From NCBI GenBank assembly GCA_023437865.1, contig JAEZFE010000093.1, positions 1 through 6,530 on the forward strand: 6,530 nucleotides of DNA. The letters are read 5' to 3'. Position 1 is the stretch's first letter. Every line of letters starts with the position of its first letter. Both the position numbers and the translations under genes were made by a program. The notes below the pieces were generated by a model. It saw only the letters and a program-made list of their open reading frames with translations. It was not told where the DNA came from and searched no databases. The stretch comes from Pseudomonadota bacterium. GTDB taxonomy: Bacteria; Pseudomonadota; Alphaproteobacteria; Rhodospirillales; Magnetospirillaceae. This document shows positions 5,301 through 6,530 of the stretch, piece by piece.

Positions 5301-6436
5301 AGCAATCCCTTGGCAAGCAGAGCGTGCTGGACCTGGGCGAGGTCTTGAGTGGCGCATTGTCTCCCGCCACCGGCAGCAGGCTGCGTAGCGACGGCGTTTC
5401 CCTGGCCGGCATCGCCGCCGCCGCCCTGCGCAATCAGGTGCGTGGTGCGGTCTGGCTGGAATTATGTCGCCACGGCATCTGCATGCCGCTGCCCGAGGTG
5501 CTGCGCGCCCGCCTGCCCGAGGGCCATTCCGCCCTGGTGCTGGAGGACGGCTGGCGCCATGAAAGCGAGCGCACGCGCAATCTGACCGGCCAGGCCTCGG
5601 ACATCATCGCCGCGCTGAACGATGCCGGGATCACCCCGATGCTGTTGAAAGGCATGGCGCTGGTCCTCGGCGGAACCATGCCCGAGCCGGGGCGGCGCTG
5701 GATGGTCGACATCGACTTCATGGTGCGCCCCGAAGAGCTCGACATCGCCATGGCGACCCTGGATCGCCTGGGTTACTGCCACAGGGCGGAGCGGGGGGCG
5801 CCGCACCATGCCCCATCGGTGACGCGTGCCCCCGGCGAGGCCGAGATCGAGGTCCATTTCGCCATGGTCGTGCCGGCGCTGCAACCTGCCTTGCCCGCCG
5901 AGGCGGCATGGGCGGAGGCGCGCCTGCATGACGAAGGCGGCTTGCGCTTCTATTGCCCGTCGCCCGAGGATGCCCTGATGCACGCGGCCCTGCACGGGCA
6001 GGAAAGCAAATGCGTGCGGCAACTGGCCCGCATCCCGTTCCGCGCACTGGCCGATTTCGCGGCTTTGCGCGAACGTCACGCCCAGACGGTGGACTGGCCG
6101 GCGTTACGGCGGCGGGCGGCGGCGGCGGGGTGCGCCGCCTCCTTTGACACTCATCTGTATCAGGCCTGCCTTCTATTTCGTCAGGATTGGCCGTTGCCCC
6201 GACGGGCCAAGCTCGCGGTTCGCCTGCATTGGCGTCTGTGCCTGATCGCCGCGGCTCATCCGCGTAGCGTCGGCCAAGCATTGTTCACTTGGCTGGAAAT
6301 TCGCCAATTGGCCTCCACCGCCGCCAAGGGGCGTGGTCCGGTGGGCGGTGCGGTGGCCTGCCTCGCCCTGGCCGTGCGCTTGGCCTTTAAATACCGGGGT
6401 CGACTGGCCGCCCGGCTCATGGGGAAACGGAAATGA
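5297..6436 (+). CDS. Nucleotidyltransferase-family protein (NTP_transf_5 type) of polysaccharide clusters
   Basis: 379 residues starting at GTG 5297, with AGGGGG five bases upstream. Residues about 100-190 carry the hallmark of the uncharacterised nucleotidyltransferase family often found in polysaccharide and natural-product clusters: MLLKGMAL (115-122, the LKG motif), RRWMVDIDFMVRPEEL (133-148, with the Asp138-x-Asp140 metal pair), a helix ATLDRLGY (153-160) and EIEVHF (183-188, E-x-H). The rest is helical: PSPEDALMHAALHG (221-234) matches the conserved second half of the family, and the tail is basic (RLMGKRK). The fold predicts transfer of a nucleotidyl group to an unknown acceptor; no substrate is established for the family, as far as I know. 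The ATGA overlap with the next gene and the GTGA overlap with the previous one place it firmly in the operon. Family assignment is fairly sure; biochemical role is not. Confidence 0.85.
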   Translation: MKQSLGKQSVLDLGEVLSGALSPATGSRLRSDGVSLAGIAAAALRNQVRGAVWLELCRHGICMPLPEVLRARLPEGHSALVLEDGWRHESERTRNLTGQASDIIAALNDAGITPMLLKGMALVLGGTMPEPGRRWMVDIDFMVRPEELDIAMATLDRLGYCHRAERGAPHHAPSVTRAPGEAEIEVHFAMVVPALQPALPAEAAWAEARLHDEGGLRFYCPSPEDALMHAALHGQESKCVRQLARIPFRALADFAALRERHAQTVDWPALRRRAAAAGCAASFDTHLYQACLLFRQDWPLPRRAKLAVRLHWRLCLIAAAHPRSVGQALFTWLEIRQLASTAAKGRGPVGGAVACLALAVRLAFKYRGRLAARLMGKRK

Positions 6437-6530
6437 CCGCCTTACCGAATGTCCTGATTCTAACCCCGGTCAAGGATGCCGTCCGCTACGCCGACACCTA
6501 TTTTGAGCTGCTGTCCCGCCTGACCTATCC
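6433..6530 (+). CDS. Anp1-like glycosyltransferase, N-terminal fragment (3' end outside window)
   Basis: Only the first 32 residues are in the window. The ATG at 6433 overlaps the previous stop as ATGA, and GGGG lies eight bases upstream. The peptide reads NVLILTPVKDAVRYADTYFE followed by LLSRLTY. The LILTPVKDA strand-turn and the YFELLSRLTYP helix match the start of the Anp1 group of GT-A enzymes (family GT62 in fungi, where they are Golgi mannosyltransferases), which also has bacterial members in polysaccharide clusters. A mannosyltransferase here would fit the WbaZ-like enzyme upstream. The metal-binding DXD and the catalytic region are beyond the edge, so the assignment rests on a short stretch. 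Confidence 0.65.
   Translation, partial: MTALPNVLILTPVKDAVRYADTYFELLSRLTY

Noticed and set aside
5462..6281. Minus-strand frames opposite the nucleotidyltransferase gene
   Set aside because: They are shadows of the gene at 5297-6436, where the family motifs are intact; no motif or ribosome site supports them.

Overview
The window is high-GC DNA with tightly packed genes. Its Cache-domain histidine kinases and exopolysaccharide-type glycosyltransferase operon fit an alphaproteobacterium, perhaps Rhodospirillales and Magnetospirillum- or Azospirillum-like. This placement rests on gene style and protein resemblance only, not on a marker gene. I see no rRNA, tRNA, CRISPR array, insertion sequence or integrase.

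Left half, minus strand (3315 down to 1): a MerR-family regulator (2911-3315), a 585-residue membrane histidine kinase with a HisKA/HATPase core (1136-2893), and a second membrane kinase with a Cache-type sensor and an HWE/HisKA_2 phosphoacceptor box (1-1051, running off the left edge). MerR and the first kinase are 17 bp apart and probably co-transcribed. The second kinase follows after 84 bp. No response regulator is in view.

Middle, plus strand: diverging from merR is a small multi-pass membrane protein of unknown function (3396-3839, TTG start). The 80 bp between the two start codons hold a textbook MerR-type promoter: TTGACC and TAGCCT separated by 20 bp, with a TGGAGC-GT-GCTCCA palindrome in the spacer. 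The MerR protein lacks most of the cysteines of metal sensors, so its inducer is unclear.

Right half, plus strand (about 3956-6530): a surface-polysaccharide operon whose genes are chained by 4-nt start/stop overlaps. It contains a possible 21-codon leader (3956-4021), a complete GT4 glycosyltransferase resembling WbaZ mannosyltransferases (4018-5154), a 49-residue fragment of a GT2 glycosyltransferase (5151-5300), a nucleotidyltransferase-family protein (5297-6436), and the start of an Anp1-like glycosyltransferase (6433 to the right edge). Between the membrane-protein gene and this operon, three alternating repeat segments can form two mutually exclusive hairpins.

The best candidates for something new are the MerR-controlled orphan membrane protein with its linked tandem kinases, and the drastically shortened GT2 gene that still keeps both translational-coupling junctions.
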